Positions 55,491 through 63,489 of a stretch of 64,000 nucleotides of DNA are shown in pieces (positions within the stretch are counted from its first letter, which is position 1; each line of letters starts with the position of its first letter). A program made the position numbers and the translations under genes. Under the pieces are notes generated by a model that searched no databases, had not been told where the DNA came from, and saw nothing but the letters and a program-made list of their open reading frames with translations. Location of the stretch: contig CALVDZ010000010.1 in the NCBI GenBank assembly GCA_944326445.1, positions 1 through 64,000 on the forward strand, read 5' to 3'. Source of the stretch: an uncultured Helicobacter sp. Lineage in GTDB: Bacteria > Campylobacterota > Campylobacteria > Campylobacterales > Helicobacteraceae.

Positions 55491-55919
55491 ATGCAACGCG
55501 AAGATTTGAATTTTTACCTGCAATACGCCGCTTTAAGCGACTTGCAAGCTTTGAGCACCAAATTAGATTCTAAGATTGAGGTTATCCAAGCCCCCACGGC
55601 TCAAACCCTGCTCTTACCTATCAAAGATCCCATTTCCCAAGGGGAGTTTTATGGCGGTGAGGTGCTTGTTACCACGACTTTGGTGCGTCTTGAGCGAGGC
55701 GGTAAGCATAGCGATGGCTTTGCTATGGTGCTTGATGACAATGAGGAGTATTCCTACCATATCGCCCTGCTTGATGCCTATGTGGGCTTTGGGGAGCAAG
55801 ATGCACTAAGTCAAGCTATCTTTGCACTCACTCAAAAGGCAAAAGAGGCAAAGCAAAAGGCACAAGAGGAGCAGAATCAAAAAATCGATTCCACCCGTGT
55901 GCAATTTGAGATTATGTAA
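55491..55919 (+). CDS. phnG: C-P lyase core subunit PhnG
   Basis: Part of the PhnGHIJ core complex that attaches the phosphonate to ribose of ATP and later cleaves the C-P bond. The 142-residue protein has G-E-V-L-V-T-T-T-L-V-R-L and G-K-H-S-D-G-F-A-M-V-L-D, matching PhnG, followed by a Lys/Gln-rich C-terminal helix. AAGGAGTTTTT precedes its ATG. Confidence 0.9.
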   Translation: MQREDLNFYLQYAALSDLQALSTKLDSKIEVIQAPTAQTLLLPIKDPISQGEFYGGEVLVTTTLVRLERGGKHSDGFAMVLDDNEEYSYHIALLDAYVGFGEQDALSQAIFALTQKAKEAKQKAQEEQNQKIDSTRVQFEIM

Positions 55920-55939
55920 AATAGATTTAAGGAGAGATT

Positions 55940-56473
55940 ATGCAAGACATTCCACAAATCAATCGCTACAACTTCCGCACCCTAACCCAAGTCCTCTCAC
56001 GCCCGGGGGAGAGTGGCAGTTTGCTGCCTGCCTTTGGCTCTTATGTGCTAGGTTGTGGGAGCGTGCTGCTTTTCTCACAAGTGAGTTATTGCAACTTAAC
56101 CAATGAGGATTTTAGCCTGCTAGATTCCCTTACGCGCTCAAAAAAAGCAGAGTGTGCGGGGGCGGATTATGTTTTTACCCAGAGTTTAGAATCTAGCCTC
56201 TTAGATTCTGTAAAAAGGGGAAGTTTTAAAGAGCCCGAGTTTAGTGCTAGCCTGATTTACTGCCACAAGGGCGATGAGGAATTTAACTATGTGCTTAAGG
56301 GACCCGGGATTAAAAGGAGCAAAGAGGCTTCCTATCCGCTAGAGCCCGCATTAGCAAGGCAGTTTGTGGAGCTAAATAAGGAGTTTCCTATCGGTTTTGA
56401 GATGTATTTTTTACATATGGCAAATGGGGCAATCAAAGCCCTAAGCCGCACAACACATTTGGAGGTGGTGTAA
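55940..56473 (+). CDS. phnH: C-P lyase core subunit PhnH
   Basis: Structural subunit of the PhnGHIJ complex, 177 residues. N-R-Y-N-F-R-T-L-T-Q near the start and L-K-G-P-G-I near residue 115 fit PhnH. AGGAGAG precedes its ATG. The stop shares one base with the phnI start (TAATG). Residues S-L-E-S-S-L-L-D-S in the middle come from AGAATCT/AGATTCT words. Confidence 0.88.
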   Translation: MQDIPQINRYNFRTLTQVLSRPGESGSLLPAFGSYVLGCGSVLLFSQVSYCNLTNEDFSLLDSLTRSKKAECAGADYVFTQSLESSLLDSVKRGSFKEPEFSASLIYCHKGDEEFNYVLKGPGIKRSKEASYPLEPALARQFVELNKEFPIGFEMYFLHMANGAIKALSRTTHLEVV

Positions 56474-57627
56474 TGGGATTTGTCGCAGTCAAAGGTGGCG
56501 AAGAGGCGATAAAGCATTCTTTGGGATTGTTTGAAGAGAAGTTTATTAGCGAGGAGTTGAGTCTAGATTCTGTATGCAGGGGAATGCATCTAGGCGTAGA
56601 TAGGGTGATGAGTGAGGGATCGCTTTATAGCAAGAAACTAGCGGCAAAATCGCTTATAAAAGCAAGTGGCGATACCTTTAATGCCGCCTTTTTCTTACGC
56701 GCTCATCGCAGCAGTTGCGAGAGGATTGGGGTGGCAAAGTGCGTTGATACGGATTCTATGCGGCTTGTGCGTAGAATCTCCTCAGCCTTTAAAGAAATCG
56801 AGGGCGGGCAGATTCTAGGGGCAAATAATGACTACCAAATCAAGCTCCTAAATACCCAAAACCCCACAAAGGCAGCACACTTAGCACAATACGATAAGAG
56901 GGATAAGATTCTCCCCTCTGCCCTCAAAACCTTGCGTGAGGCAGGCTATATCCGCAAGCACGAGAGGGAAGAGAGTCCTGATGACATCACGCGCGTTTTC
57001 CCCACTCCGCCTTATTCGCGTAGTGCGATGATGCAGGCGATGAGTAGGGGCGAGAGTGGGAGTATGCTAGGCTTTGCTTATACCTCTATGCGAGGCTATG
57101 GCGATATACACCCTACCATTGGGGATTTGCGTTTGGGGAGCGTGGCAGTGCGATTTACCCACCCTATCACGCAAAAAGAAGTCGTCATAGGCGAGATAGA
57201 AGTAAGTGCAGTAGAGTGCGTGGGCGAGGTAGAAACCCAGCTTGATGGCAGTGTGAAGTTAAATACGGGCTTTGGCTTTTGCTTTGGCTTTAATGAGACT
57301 AAGGCGATTTGTATGGGGATTTTGGACTTAAACCTCTATGCCACAAGACATAGAGAAAACGCCCAGCATTTTGCCTCAAGTTGTGAGATGATATTGCATC
57401 ATATTGATGGCGTGGATTCTATGGGCTTTGCTAATCACTACAAGCTCCCACATTATGTAACCTTCCAAGCGATTTTGCAAGTCTTTGAAAAGGCAAATGC
57501 CTTTAGACAATCCAAACAAGAAGCAGGGCTAGAGGATTCTAAGAATGGCGAGGAATCCACGCAGCAAGATTCTAAAAATCAATCCTGCTCTTATGAGAAA
57601 GAATACACGCAAAAAGGAGTTTTGTAA
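56473..57627 (+). CDS. phnI: C-P lyase core subunit PhnI (purine nucleosidase)
   Basis: With PhnG, H and L forms ribose-1-phosphonate-5-triphosphate by displacing adenine from ATP. The 384-residue protein starts G-F-V-A-V-K-G-G-E-E-A-I, then P-T-P-P-Y-S-R-S-A-M-M-Q and F-G-F-C-F-G-F-N-E-T-K-A, all PhnI blocks. The tail past residue 350 carries E-S and D-S repeats. One-base overlaps on both sides. Confidence 0.92.
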   Translation: MGFVAVKGGEEAIKHSLGLFEEKFISEELSLDSVCRGMHLGVDRVMSEGSLYSKKLAAKSLIKASGDTFNAAFFLRAHRSSCERIGVAKCVDTDSMRLVRRISSAFKEIEGGQILGANNDYQIKLLNTQNPTKAAHLAQYDKRDKILPSALKTLREAGYIRKHEREESPDDITRVFPTPPYSRSAMMQAMSRGESGSMLGFAYTSMRGYGDIHPTIGDLRLGSVAVRFTHPITQKEVVIGEIEVSAVECVGEVETQLDGSVKLNTGFGFCFGFNETKAICMGILDLNLYATRHRENAQHFASSCEMILHHIDGVDSMGFANHYKLPHYVTFQAILQVFEKANAFRQSKQEAGLEDSKNGEESTQQDSKNQSCSYEKEYTQKGVL

Positions 57628-58451
57628 TGAATTATGCGTTTTTAGATGAAGAAGCCAAAAAAGAAATCCGCCGTGCTACCTTGCGGGCTATTGCAATCCC
57701 GGGCTATCTCGTCTCCTTTGCCTCAAGGGAAATGCCTATGGCAAAGGGTTGGGGCACGGGTGGCTTGCAGCTCACCCTCTCACTTATCACAGAGGAAGAC
57801 ACGCTAAAAGTCATCGACCAAGGCAGCGATGAGAGTGTCAATGCCCTCAATCTCAAAGCCTTTATCGCTGCTACGACTAATGTCGCTACCACGACAGATA
57901 CCACAAAAGCCACGCTTATCCAAACACGCCATAGAATCCCAGAGGAGGCTTTGAGTGATAATCAGATTCTCATCTTTCAAGTCCCCACACCTGATGTGCT
58001 TGAGATTGTAGAGCCAGATACGGCAAAGGCAAAGGATATGCACGCCTTTAAGGATTATGCCAAGCTATGGGTGCTCCTCTATGAGGACACTTCAATCCTA
58101 GGCGATAGCCGAATCTCTAATCGCTATCCTGTGATTGTCAATAGTCAATACGCAATGGATCCAAGCCCAATCCCGCGTTATGATACCCCCAAACTCCACC
58201 AGAGCAAAGCCCTGCAACTCTTTGGGGCAGGGAGGGAGAAAAAAATCTATGCCATACCGCCTTATACTAATGTAGAGCCGCTAAGCTTTGAGGATAGGGA
58301 GTTTAAGATTGAAAGCTTTGAGGGCAAGGAATGCCAGCGATGTGGGAGCAAGGAGAGCTATCTTGATACGATTTTTTTAGACAATGGAGAGAAGGTGTAT
58401 TGTTGCAGTGATACTTCCTATTGTGAAAAAAGACAAGGAGGGCAGCTATGA
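57627..58451 (+). CDS. phnJ: C-P lyase radical SAM enzyme PhnJ
   Basis: Cleaves the carbon-phosphorus bond by radical chemistry, releasing the alkane (methane from methylphosphonate) and a cyclic ribose phosphate. The 274-residue protein has G-W-G-T-G-G-L-Q-L-T-L and the C-terminal cluster pattern C-x2-C-x20-C-x5-C (E-C-Q-R-C-G, then Y-C-C-S-D-T-S-Y-C), close to the C-x2-C-x21-C-x5-C of known PhnJ. The enzyme is oxygen-sensitive, which suits a microaerophile. Confidence 0.93.
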   Translation: MNYAFLDEEAKKEIRRATLRAIAIPGYLVSFASREMPMAKGWGTGGLQLTLSLITEEDTLKVIDQGSDESVNALNLKAFIAATTNVATTTDTTKATLIQTRHRIPEEALSDNQILIFQVPTPDVLEIVEPDTAKAKDMHAFKDYAKLWVLLYEDTSILGDSRISNRYPVIVNSQYAMDPSPIPRYDTPKLHQSKALQLFGAGREKKIYAIPPYTNVEPLSFEDREFKIESFEGKECQRCGSKESYLDTIFLDNGEKVYCCSDTSYCEKRQGGQL

Positions 58452-59323
58452 GTGCCACGACTAATACTACACAAAGAGAGCAAGAGGATTTTTTGATACG
58501 CATTACAAACCTTAGTAAAATCTTCCCAAGCCCTAAGGGTGTGTGTGGGGAATGCCTAGAGCTAAGCGGTGCTAGGGTGGATTCCTCCATCTGCCCTAAA
58601 TGCCAGAGTGTGGTTGGGGTAAATTCTGTCAATCTCACGCTTAAAAGCGGCGAAGTGCTAGGGATAGTGGGCGAGAGTGGGAGTGGCAAAAGCACGCTGC
58701 TTCAGCTCCTCTATCAAGACACTAAGGCAAGCAGTGGGGAAGTGTATATACGCGACTTTAGCCCGCACAAAAACACGCTAGAGGCAAATTTGAATGAATT
58801 AAGCCTCTTGCGTAACCACATTATGTCAATGATTTATCAAAATCCGCGCTTAGGGCTTAATTATTTCTTTAGTGCGGGGGGCAATATTGCTGAGAAGATT
58901 CTGCTAAAGGGGTGCAGGAATTATGAGAGCATACGAGAGCAGGCGTTGTATTTCCTAGAGCAAACACAGATTCCAACCTCTCGCATTGATGCCTATCCTG
59001 ATGTCTTTAGTGGCGGGCAGCAGCAGCGAATCCAAATCTCAAAAGCCCTAGCGGCTAAGCCTAAGATTTTATTGCTTGATGAGCCTACCACGGGGCTTGA
59101 TCTTTCAGTCCAAGCAAAGATTTTAGACCTCATCAAAGCCCTGCAAAAAAGCCTAGGCTTTGCGATGATTGTGGTGAGCCACGATTTGGGCGTGATTAAG
59201 CATTTGACGGATTTGTGTATCGTGATGAAAAATGGGCAGATTGTCGAGCAGGGGCTAAGTGACCAAGTCCTGCAAGATCCGCAGCACGCCTATACCCAAC
59301 TACTTGTTTCTAGTATTTTATAA
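58448..59323 (+). CDS. phnK: C-P lyase ATP-binding protein PhnK
   Basis: ABC-type ATPase that docks on the PhnGHIJ core, not a transporter. Walker A G-E-S-G-S-G-K-S-T, signature F-S-G-G-Q-Q-Q-R, Walker B I-L-L-L-D-E-P-T. Before the core a C-G-E-C ... C-P-K-C pair (about residues 32-58) makes a zinc-knuckle-like insert; some PhnK proteins have this. ATGA overlap with phnJ. Confidence 0.9.
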   Translation: MSATTNTTQREQEDFLIRITNLSKIFPSPKGVCGECLELSGARVDSSICPKCQSVVGVNSVNLTLKSGEVLGIVGESGSGKSTLLQLLYQDTKASSGEVYIRDFSPHKNTLEANLNELSLLRNHIMSMIYQNPRLGLNYFFSAGGNIAEKILLKGCRNYESIREQALYFLEQTQIPTSRIDAYPDVFSGGQQQRIQISKALAAKPKILLLDEPTTGLDLSVQAKILDLIKALQKSLGFAMIVVSHDLGVIKHLTDLCIVMKNGQIVEQGLSDQVLQDPQHAYTQLLVSSIL

Positions 59324-59332
59324 GGAGTTTGT

Positions 59333-60010
59333 ATGCGTCTAGAAGTAAAAAATCTCGCCAAAAGATTCACCATCCACACGCGTGGTGGCGTAGAGATAGA
59401 GGGCTTTAGCAATATTAGCTTTAGTGTCAAAAAGGGCTCATTCCTGTCTTTGCGCGGCAGTAGCGGGAGTGGGAAGTCCTCTGTGCTAAAAACCATTTAT
59501 CGCTCCTATCTACCCAGCGGGGGCGCAATCTGTCTGCACACAGATGAGGGAAGCTATGACTTAGCCAAGGTAAGCGATAGTGCTATGCTAGAGATAAGAG
59601 AACGCTATATCGGCTATGTCTCGCAGTTTTTGCAGGTTTTGCCACGCATCGGGGCAGTGGATATTGTCGCTACGCCCTTAGTGCAAAAAGGAGAGAGTGA
59701 GGCAGTCGCTAAGCAAAAAGCAAGGGAGATGCTTGATTTTTTTGGGATAAAAGAGGAGCTTTTCTCGCTCTCTCCTTTAACCTTTAGCGGTGGGGAGCAA
59801 CAAAGAGTAAATATCGCTAAGGGTATTATCGCTCCTAAAATGCTCTTGCTGCTTGATGAGCCTACCGCCTCACTTGATGCGACAAACCGCAAAAAGGTGC
59901 TAGAAAAACTCCACACGCTTAAAAATGAGGGCGTGAGTATGATAGGAATCTTCCACGATAAAGCAAGTATGGAAGAAATCAGCAACGAAATCTATGATAT
60001 ACAAGGATAA
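59333..60010 (+). CDS. phnL: C-P lyase ATP-binding protein PhnL
   Basis: Second ABC-type ATPase of the C-P lyase system, 225 residues. Walker A S-S-G-S-G-K-S-S, signature F-S-G-G-E-Q-Q-R-V-N-I-A, Walker B L-L-L-D-E-P-T-A-S-L-D. It follows phnK by 9 bases with AAGGAGTTTGT before the ATG, and phnM follows directly. Confidence 0.9.
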   Translation: MRLEVKNLAKRFTIHTRGGVEIEGFSNISFSVKKGSFLSLRGSSGSGKSSVLKTIYRSYLPSGGAICLHTDEGSYDLAKVSDSAMLEIRERYIGYVSQFLQVLPRIGAVDIVATPLVQKGESEAVAKQKAREMLDFFGIKEELFSLSPLTFSGGEQQRVNIAKGIIAPKMLLLLDEPTASLDATNRKKVLEKLHTLKNEGVSMIGIFHDKASMEEISNEIYDIQG

Positions 60011-60013
60011 ATT

Positions 60014-61174
60014 ATGAAAATACGCAGTCAAAAAGTGCTACTTAAGGAATCTTTTACCCCCGCTGATATAGTGATAGAAAATGGATATATTACAGAGATT
60101 GCTCCCTATGGGAGTGTGGGCGGAAGTGGAAGTGAGTGCAGGGATTTGGGGGATCTTTTAGTAATGCCCGGGATTATCGACTTGCATTCTGATGCGCTAG
60201 AAAAAGAGATAGAGCCACGCCCTAATGCACACTTTCCCCTAGAGTTTGCTATTAAAAATCTCGATAAAAAGCTAGCAGCCGCGGGGATTACCACGATGTT
60301 TCACGCCATAGGCTTTGAGGAAAATCCCTCTAAACACAGAAACTCCAAGCTTGCCAAGCACCAAATAGAGGAGTTTATCACGCATAGGGATAGCCTGCTA
60401 GTGGATAATCGCATACACGCGCGCTTTGAGATAAGCTCGGTAGAATCTCTGCCCGATTTGTATGAATGCCTAAATAAGGGCTGGGTGGATATTCTCTCAA
60501 TTATGGATCACACACCAGGACAAGGGCAGTTTAAGAGCATTGAGGCGTTTTCACAATACTATGCCAAGCACCACGGCTTTAGTGAATCTGAGATTGCCGC
60601 GATGATTGACAAAAAAGGGGTGCAAAAGGATATGCAAGCCCTAGAGGAGCTTTTAAGCGTGGCTAGAGAGAAGCACATCGCCCTTTTAAGCCACGATGAT
60701 GATTGCAAAAACAAGCTAGATAAGCTGCATTCTTGGGGCGTGAAGCTTTCAGAATTTCCCTTAAGCCTTGAAGTCGCACAATATGCCCTAAGCCTAGGGC
60801 TTATCACGGGTATGGGTGCGCCTAATGTCGTGCGGGGCGGCTCTCAAAGCGGGAATGTCGCGGCGATGGATTTAATCAAAGAGGGGGCGTGTAGCTATCT
60901 GTGCTCGGATTATCACCCCCATTCTATGCTCTATGCTGCCTTTAAGATAGCGCGCGAAAATCCCCATATCCCGCTAGGAAAAGCCTTTAGTATGATTAGC
61001 ACCACGCCTGCAAAGGCTATCGGGCTAGAGGATAGGGGCGCATTAGCAGTGGGGAAAAGGGCGGATATTATTGTGGTTAGGGAAGCGGAGTTTCCTGAAG
61101 TCGTGTGGAGTGTGCGTGGGGGGCAGAATATCTATTATGCACTGCATTCTTTAGAATTGCAAAAGGGGGCGTAG
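60014..61174 (+). CDS. phnM: RPnTP diphosphatase PhnM
   Basis: Removes diphosphate from ribose-1-phosphonate-5-triphosphate. The 386-residue amidohydrolase-fold protein has the metal motif G-I-I-D-L-H-S-D near residue 55, S-H-D-D near residue 230, and C-S-D-Y-H-P-H-S-M-L near residue 302. Start follows AAGGATAAATT. The next gene begins two bases after its stop. Confidence 0.93.
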   Translation: MKIRSQKVLLKESFTPADIVIENGYITEIAPYGSVGGSGSECRDLGDLLVMPGIIDLHSDALEKEIEPRPNAHFPLEFAIKNLDKKLAAAGITTMFHAIGFEENPSKHRNSKLAKHQIEEFITHRDSLLVDNRIHARFEISSVESLPDLYECLNKGWVDILSIMDHTPGQGQFKSIEAFSQYYAKHHGFSESEIAAMIDKKGVQKDMQALEELLSVAREKHIALLSHDDDCKNKLDKLHSWGVKLSEFPLSLEVAQYALSLGLITGMGAPNVVRGGSQSGNVAAMDLIKEGACSYLCSDYHPHSMLYAAFKIARENPHIPLGKAFSMISTTPAKAIGLEDRGALAVGKRADIIVVREAEFPEVVWSVRGGQNIYYALHSLELQKGA

Positions 61175-61176
61175 CG

Positions 61177-63099
61177 TTGGAATCTAAGCGTGTGAGGCGT
61201 GAGGGCGTGCCTAGCAAACGTACAGAGCGTGCATTAGCGGATAAGGATTCCATAAAATGTGAATCTGCAAAAAGTGAGGGCGTGCCAAAAGAGATTTGGC
61301 AACAAAATATCTCGCCAAAAAACTTTACCCAAAATACTTCCGCAAAAATCATTCTCATAGTCGGAGCAAGTGGCGTGGGCAAAGACAGCCTGCTAAGAGG
61401 AGCGAGGGAGTATTTTAGCAAGGGCTTAGATTCTGTGAGTTTGGATTTGAAAAATACGCATTCAAAGGACTTAGATTCTAAAAGCTTAGATTCTACAAGT
61501 TTAGATTCTAGGGATTTGGATTTTATAAATTTGGATTCTACAAACAAGCCCCATTTAACTCCCTCCTTTTTAGAATCTCCACAAGCCCCCGTATTTGTGC
61601 GTCGCTATATCGATAGAGAGCCTGATAGCAATGAGGATAATCTCTTTTTGCAACCAAGCGAGTTTGAGAAAAGAAAAGCGGAGTTTGTGAGTATTTGGGA
61701 GGCAAATAGCCATATCTATGGGATTGCCAAAGAGAGCTTAGGAAGGCATAATATCATCTCTGTTTCGCGAGCGGCGATAAGGGATTTTGAGGCACAATAT
61801 GAGAGCGTGTGTGTCGTGCATATCACCGCACCAAAGGAGATTCTCTATGAGCGGCTAAAGGGGCGTGGGAGGGAGAGTGAAAGCGAGATTGCAAGGCGAT
61901 TAGAAAATGCCACAAAGCCCGTGAATGCTAGGAATTGCATCGTGTTTGCTAACACTAAGTCTTTAGGAGAGAGTGTAAAAGACTTTGCTAGGCTACTTTG
62001 TGAGTTGCTAGAAATGCCACTTCAGCAATCCCAAGCCTGCAAGGCAGTATCTGCTACAAAGAGAATCTTAGAGATCAAAGAAGCACAAAAGACATTGCAA
62101 AATGGGGATTTTTGCCAACGAGATTCTTATACGGGGGATTCTGATAAAGGGGATTCTAATAATCCTCAAGGCATACAAATAGAGCAATCTAAAAAAGACT
62201 TCTCTCACCCACACGCTCCCAATACACAAAGGCAAGATGTAAGCATTCCTAATACATATCTTAGAGACTGCCCTAATGCCTCCCCCACCTTGCCCCCACA
62301 AGCCACACTCCACAAACTCCAAGCCTTTTTTGCTCCACACAATAACCCTTCAAAGGTTGTGGGATTCCTAGGCAGTGCGGATTCCCAAGGGATACCCGTG
62401 CATAACTGCCAATGCAAGGCGTGCAGAAGCTACCGGGCTAGAGGGGCGAAAAACCATGCCACAAGCGCGTATATTTTGTGTGATGATGGGGAGTTTATCC
62501 TCATAGATTGCGGGATTGAGTGCGTGGCGGATTTGTTTGATGGAGCGAAAATTAAGGCGATTTTCCTCACGCATTTCCACGCTGATCACGTCGTGGGCTT
62601 GCTGCGTTTGCGTTATAGTGCCGATAGGATTGTGTGCTTTTGCCCTAGAGATGAGCGAGGATTTGATGATTTATTTAAGCATACCAAATCCGTGCGTTAT
62701 GAGTTTCTCGAGCCCTTTAGGGCGGTGCGTTTGGGGGATTATGCCTTTACGCCCATTCCGCTTAAGCACTCTAGGCTAACCTATGGCTACTACATAGAGA
62801 CACCAAATGAGAATATCGCCTATCTGACGGATTGTGCGGGCGTTGGGAGGCAAAGCCTAGAGTTTTTATGCACTAAACGCTTAGATATTGCTTTCCTTGA
62901 TGCAGGGCAACCCCAAAATTCTACCCAAAGCAACCCAAACCACCTAAATGCCAAAGAGGCAAGCCATATCTTACGCGTGCTTAAAGCCAAGCAATCCCGC
63001 CTCTTTCATACTAGCCACACTATCCTTGCTACACTGCAGAATCTAAAACCAGAGAATGAGAGCCAAGAGGCTGCGTATTTGCTAGATTCTATTATTTAA
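61177..63099 (+). CDS. PhnN-PhnP fusion protein with LDSxx repeat insert
   Basis: A 640-residue two-domain protein. The N-terminal part (about 55-280) is PhnN, ribose 1,5-bisphosphate phosphokinase: Walker A G-A-S-G-V-G-K-D-S at 63-71, R-Y-I-D-R near 143, L-K-G-R-G-R near 227. Residues about 84-122 are five-residue L-D-S-x-x repeats (15-base period) inserted after the P-loop helix. A Q/S/N/P-rich linker (about 283-393) leads to PhnP, the phosphoribosyl cyclic phosphodiesterase: C-Q-C-K-A-C at 411-416 and T-H-F-H-A-D-H at 465-471. In E. coli these are separate genes. The TTG at 61177 is a guess; the N-terminal 50 residues are not conserved. Confidence 0.85.
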   Translation: MESKRVRREGVPSKRTERALADKDSIKCESAKSEGVPKEIWQQNISPKNFTQNTSAKIILIVGASGVGKDSLLRGAREYFSKGLDSVSLDLKNTHSKDLDSKSLDSTSLDSRDLDFINLDSTNKPHLTPSFLESPQAPVFVRRYIDREPDSNEDNLFLQPSEFEKRKAEFVSIWEANSHIYGIAKESLGRHNIISVSRAAIRDFEAQYESVCVVHITAPKEILYERLKGRGRESESEIARRLENATKPVNARNCIVFANTKSLGESVKDFARLLCELLEMPLQQSQACKAVSATKRILEIKEAQKTLQNGDFCQRDSYTGDSDKGDSNNPQGIQIEQSKKDFSHPHAPNTQRQDVSIPNTYLRDCPNASPTLPPQATLHKLQAFFAPHNNPSKVVGFLGSADSQGIPVHNCQCKACRSYRARGAKNHATSAYILCDDGEFILIDCGIECVADLFDGAKIKAIFLTHFHADHVVGLLRLRYSADRIVCFCPRDERGFDDLFKHTKSVRYEFLEPFRAVRLGDYAFTPIPLKHSRLTYGYYIETPNENIAYLTDCAGVGRQSLEFLCTKRLDIAFLDAGQPQNSTQSNPNHLNAKEASHILRVLKAKQSRLFHTSHTILATLQNLKPENESQEAAYLLDSII

Positions 63100-63175
63100 T
63101 GCAAATTTTTGCTTTAGCAAAAATTTGTGTATCGCTCGTGGGGAAGCAATCCCCACTTACGCGTTTATACATAGA
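63098..63175. repeat. Two-hairpin intergenic repeat, copy 5
   Basis: Begins inside the phnN-phnP stop codon. Hairpin 1 is CAAATTTTTGC (63102-63112) with its complement (63117-63127); relative to copy 1 the fourth base pair is A-T instead of G-C. Hairpin 2 is GTGGGGA (63138-63144) with TCCCCAC (63150-63156). A degenerate further copy begins near 63276. Confidence 0.75.
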
Positions 63176-63182
63176 ATCTAGG

Positions 63183-63230
63183 GCGAGGTTCTGTGGCTTT
63201 TTGTGTCAGCGTGTCAGGAACGCGACTTGG
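63183..63230. repeat. Accessory repeat flanking the two-hairpin element
   Basis: Plus-strand partner of 44876-44930, ending GTCAGGAACGCGACTTGG. The remainder of 63231-63489 holds a TTCTATAAACCGAACTAGAG block like that at 19110, a degenerate hairpin near 63276-63302, and no gene. Confidence 0.6.
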
Positions 63231-63489
63231 CAATGGAGTAAATTCTATAAACCGAACTAGAGCCCATTATTTACTACAAGTTTTTGCTAGGGCAAAACTT
63301 GGTATCGCTTGCGCGAAATGAAACCGCCCTCGCCCCCTCATCATTAAGCTTTGGCAATATACACTACCTCAATCTGTTGATTGAGATTGCCTTAGATTCT
63401 GTAATAAAGAAACATTGCATATACGCGCGATATACAAGCATAAGGGATTGCTCCCCGCAAATGACAGCGTTGCAAATCTCAACAGTCCT

